Assembly: GCA_033439795.1 (NCBI GenBank)
Contig: JAUTDP010000023.1
Span: forward strand, 1 to 24,634
DNA: 24,634 nucleotides
Direction of reading: 5' to 3'
DNA from: Sordaria brevicollis
Taxonomy: Eukaryota > Ascomycota > Sordariomycetes > Sordariales > Sordariaceae
A program made the position numbers and the translations under genes. Below, piece after piece: positions 23,201 to 24,634 of this stretch (position 1 is its first letter; every line of letters begins with the position of its first letter). The notes under the pieces are model-generated. The model saw only the letters and a list, made by a program, of their open reading frames with translations, was not told where the DNA came from and did not search any database.

Positions 23201-23976
23201 CGCAGAGAGATGTAAACGGCACCTCCGGAACAAGAAATAAGCATGTGAAATCCATCACCCGCACCACGAAAGGGACACACATAGAAAGACACATTAAAAG
23301 TGAAAGTAATAGTAAATTGATGTGATAAAAACGTAAAGAACAAACCGCAGAAGTTGATCATCGGAGAACCAGAAGTATAGACCAACCTGATTTCCGTGAG
23401 AACGCCTTTGAAAAAAGAGAAAATAACAAATCAACCATTCATCGCCGGCTTGGTGTAGCCACACGTGTGTGCGTGACTTGCGCTATGTGTGTGGGGGAAA
23501 ACAGAGGAAAGTCGGCGAACGCAAAAATAACTTCCAGTCATCCCTTTCCGTCATACCATTCATTCACGTCCTTTGCCATCATTCCCCATAGTCTCAAAAC
23601 CCTTGTCATCATCGCTATCCTCATTCACAATCCGAACCTCAGTAAAAATCGCGATTCCACCTTCCGCGCTGCTGATGTTTGTATCCATCTCATGGGAAAC
23701 AAAGTCTATGGTATGGGGAAGATGTTGGTAATTTTCCTTTTCTCTGATGTATGTGCAAGGAAAAAGAAGAGGTATCACTGAGATATGGAGAGAAGAAAAT
23801 AAAAGTTAAAAGGTGATAAAAGCAGAACTTTTCGAATGAATCCCCGACCCTCGCAAATGCATAATTGGAGAAACCCGCCCGGTCTATGCTCACAGAGACA
23901 ATTCCGGATGCTCATGATGCGAAACACCGTTAAAATTGTTTTGGGTAAGATGGAAAAAAGAAAACCGTCTGCCTGT
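20207..23976. other. Large gene-free interval between the divergent INSIG promoter side and the eIF4G-like 3' end
   Basis: About 3.8 kb with no open frame that looks like a real protein on either strand; all frames are short and of random composition. The left part must hold the INSIG promoter and leader, and the right end (about 23,400-23,976) probably holds the 3' untranslated region of the eIF4G-like gene. Small structures seen are a degenerate tandem repeat at 21043-21082, a hairpin GAGCAG..CTGCTC at about 22477-22496, and an inverted repeat GTCTGG..CCAGAC spanning 22765-22827. Confidence 0.5.
21043..21082. repeat. Degenerate 9-11 bp tandem repeat
   Basis: Four adjacent units: CGAGATGCATC, CGAGATGCACC, AGATGCACC, AGACGCACC. 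It lies about 950-990 bp upstream of the INSIG start. No known binding motif is recognised. Confidence 0.7.
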
Positions 23977-24634
23977 TTATTCGTCCTTCTTCTCGTCATT
24001 ATTCGTGGTATCGGGCGTCACCTTAGACAAGGCCGGAGAGGCAGAGGCCGAAGGAGGGGAGCCGGGGTGGTCTCCAGCATCAGCAAGAAGGCTGTGGATG
24101 GCGTTAGTTATACACAGGTGAGATTAAACAAGGAGGACAGGAATTATCGTACCTGAAGGCATTTGCGTGGGAAACGGAGTCGTTACCGCGCATGGAAGCA
24201 GTGCGAGACGAGCCGCCGGAGTCATCACCACCGCGACCGAAAGCACCGCCAGGGCCACCGACTTGACGACGGCCACTGTTGCTCCTGGAGTTGAACATGG
24301 AGGTAGGTGGGCCGAAAGACATGCCCTGGCTACCGGAGCGGCTGGTGTTGCCCTTGAGGCGCTTGAGATCACCAAGCTCGACCTGGTTGTTGGTCATGCT
24401 CTGGTTGTAGGGGAAGCCCCTGGCATCTCCACGACCGGAAGCGGCACGGCCTCCAAGACCACGCTGGCCGCCACGAGCATTCTCAACCGCCTTGGCAGCG
24501 GCAGCAGCCTCAGCCTGTGAAAACTAGTTAGTCTACCATACCATAGTGAATGACGAAGTAACTCCGATGTTAACTTACCTCAGCGCGGACCTCTTCCAAC
24601 GTCTTAGGACCCCTTGTTGGCCTCCTTGGAGACC
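23977..24634 (-). CDS. Probable translation initiation factor eIF4G, C-terminal part (5' end outside window)
   Basis: eIF4G is the scaffold of the cap-binding eIF4F complex, recruiting mRNA to the small ribosomal subunit. Only the last three exons are present: 24579-24634, 24153-24514 and 23977-24091. The introns are 24515-24578 (GTAAGT, branch CTAAC) and 24092-24152 (GTACGA, branch CTAAC). The visible protein has KTLEEVRAEAEAAAAAKAVE, then an Arg/Gly-rich stretch, NNQVELGDLKRLKG, SFGPPTSMFNSRSNSGRR, a Gly-rich GGAFGRGGDDSGGSSRTAS block, NAFSLLAD, and an acidic end NNDEKKDE. Its order resembles, from memory, the low-complexity segment of filamentous ascomycete eIF4G. The MIF4G domain itself is not in the window. 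One likely extra G near 24613 shifts the frame. Confidence 0.6.

Noticed and set aside
22974..23294. A hydrophobic, Cys-rich minus-strand frame of 106 codons
   Set aside because: Its composition follows from TG/CA-rich DNA. It overlaps another frame of similar length, has no recognisable domain, and lies in the probable 3' region of the eIF4G-like gene.

Overview
The window is nuclear DNA of a filamentous ascomycete, most likely Sordariales (Neurospora/Sordaria-like). The genes have short 53-96 nt GT..AG introns with CTAAC/CTGAC-type branch sites, CT-rich leaders and long Gln/Pro/Ser-rich tails. They encode core eukaryotic proteins (a Yak1-type DYRK kinase, a mitochondrial PPR protein, DNA polymerase alpha, an INSIG-domain membrane protein, a protein that looks like eIF4G), and there is a nuclear tRNA-Leu with an intron.

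Layout. 1-1151: CT-rich, gene-free DNA, probably the original upstream region of yak1. 1152-5588: a 4.4 kb Tc1/IS630-type (DD34E) DNA transposon with 59-bp terminal inverted repeats (58/59 identical) and two convergent genes: a transposase on + and a large unrecognised accessory protein on -. 5684-8767: yak1 (+), whose ATG lies 96 bp from the right end of the transposon. 9613-12119: PPR gene (-). 12120-12898: shared divergent promoter region. 12899-17491: pol1 (+). 17951-18057: tRNA-Leu(AAG) with a 27-nt intron (+). 18507-20090: INSIG-family gene (-). 20091-23976: 3.9 kb with no gene I can support. 23977-24634: 3' end of a gene that looks like eIF4G (-), running off the window.

Most interesting is the transposon. 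Its two genes start 161 and 166 bp inside their ends, and each start is preceded by the same 9-base motif (CCAAATCTG) placed exactly 121 bp from its own terminus. A third copy lies between the two 3' ends. This mirror layout suggests a transposase and a partner protein with matched promoters or matched transposase-binding sites. The partner has a basic N-terminus, one central region that looks folded, a CCHC-like cysteine/histidine cluster and an acidic tail, and I could not assign it to a family.

Reading-frame caution. yak1 and the PPR gene carry many 1-2 base indels inside otherwise conserved protein sequence, pol1 carries one, and the INSIG gene carries none. The pattern looks like base-level sequence error rather than gene death, so the broken frames of the transposon genes are not proof that they are dead either. 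Coordinates below give whole genes across those breaks.
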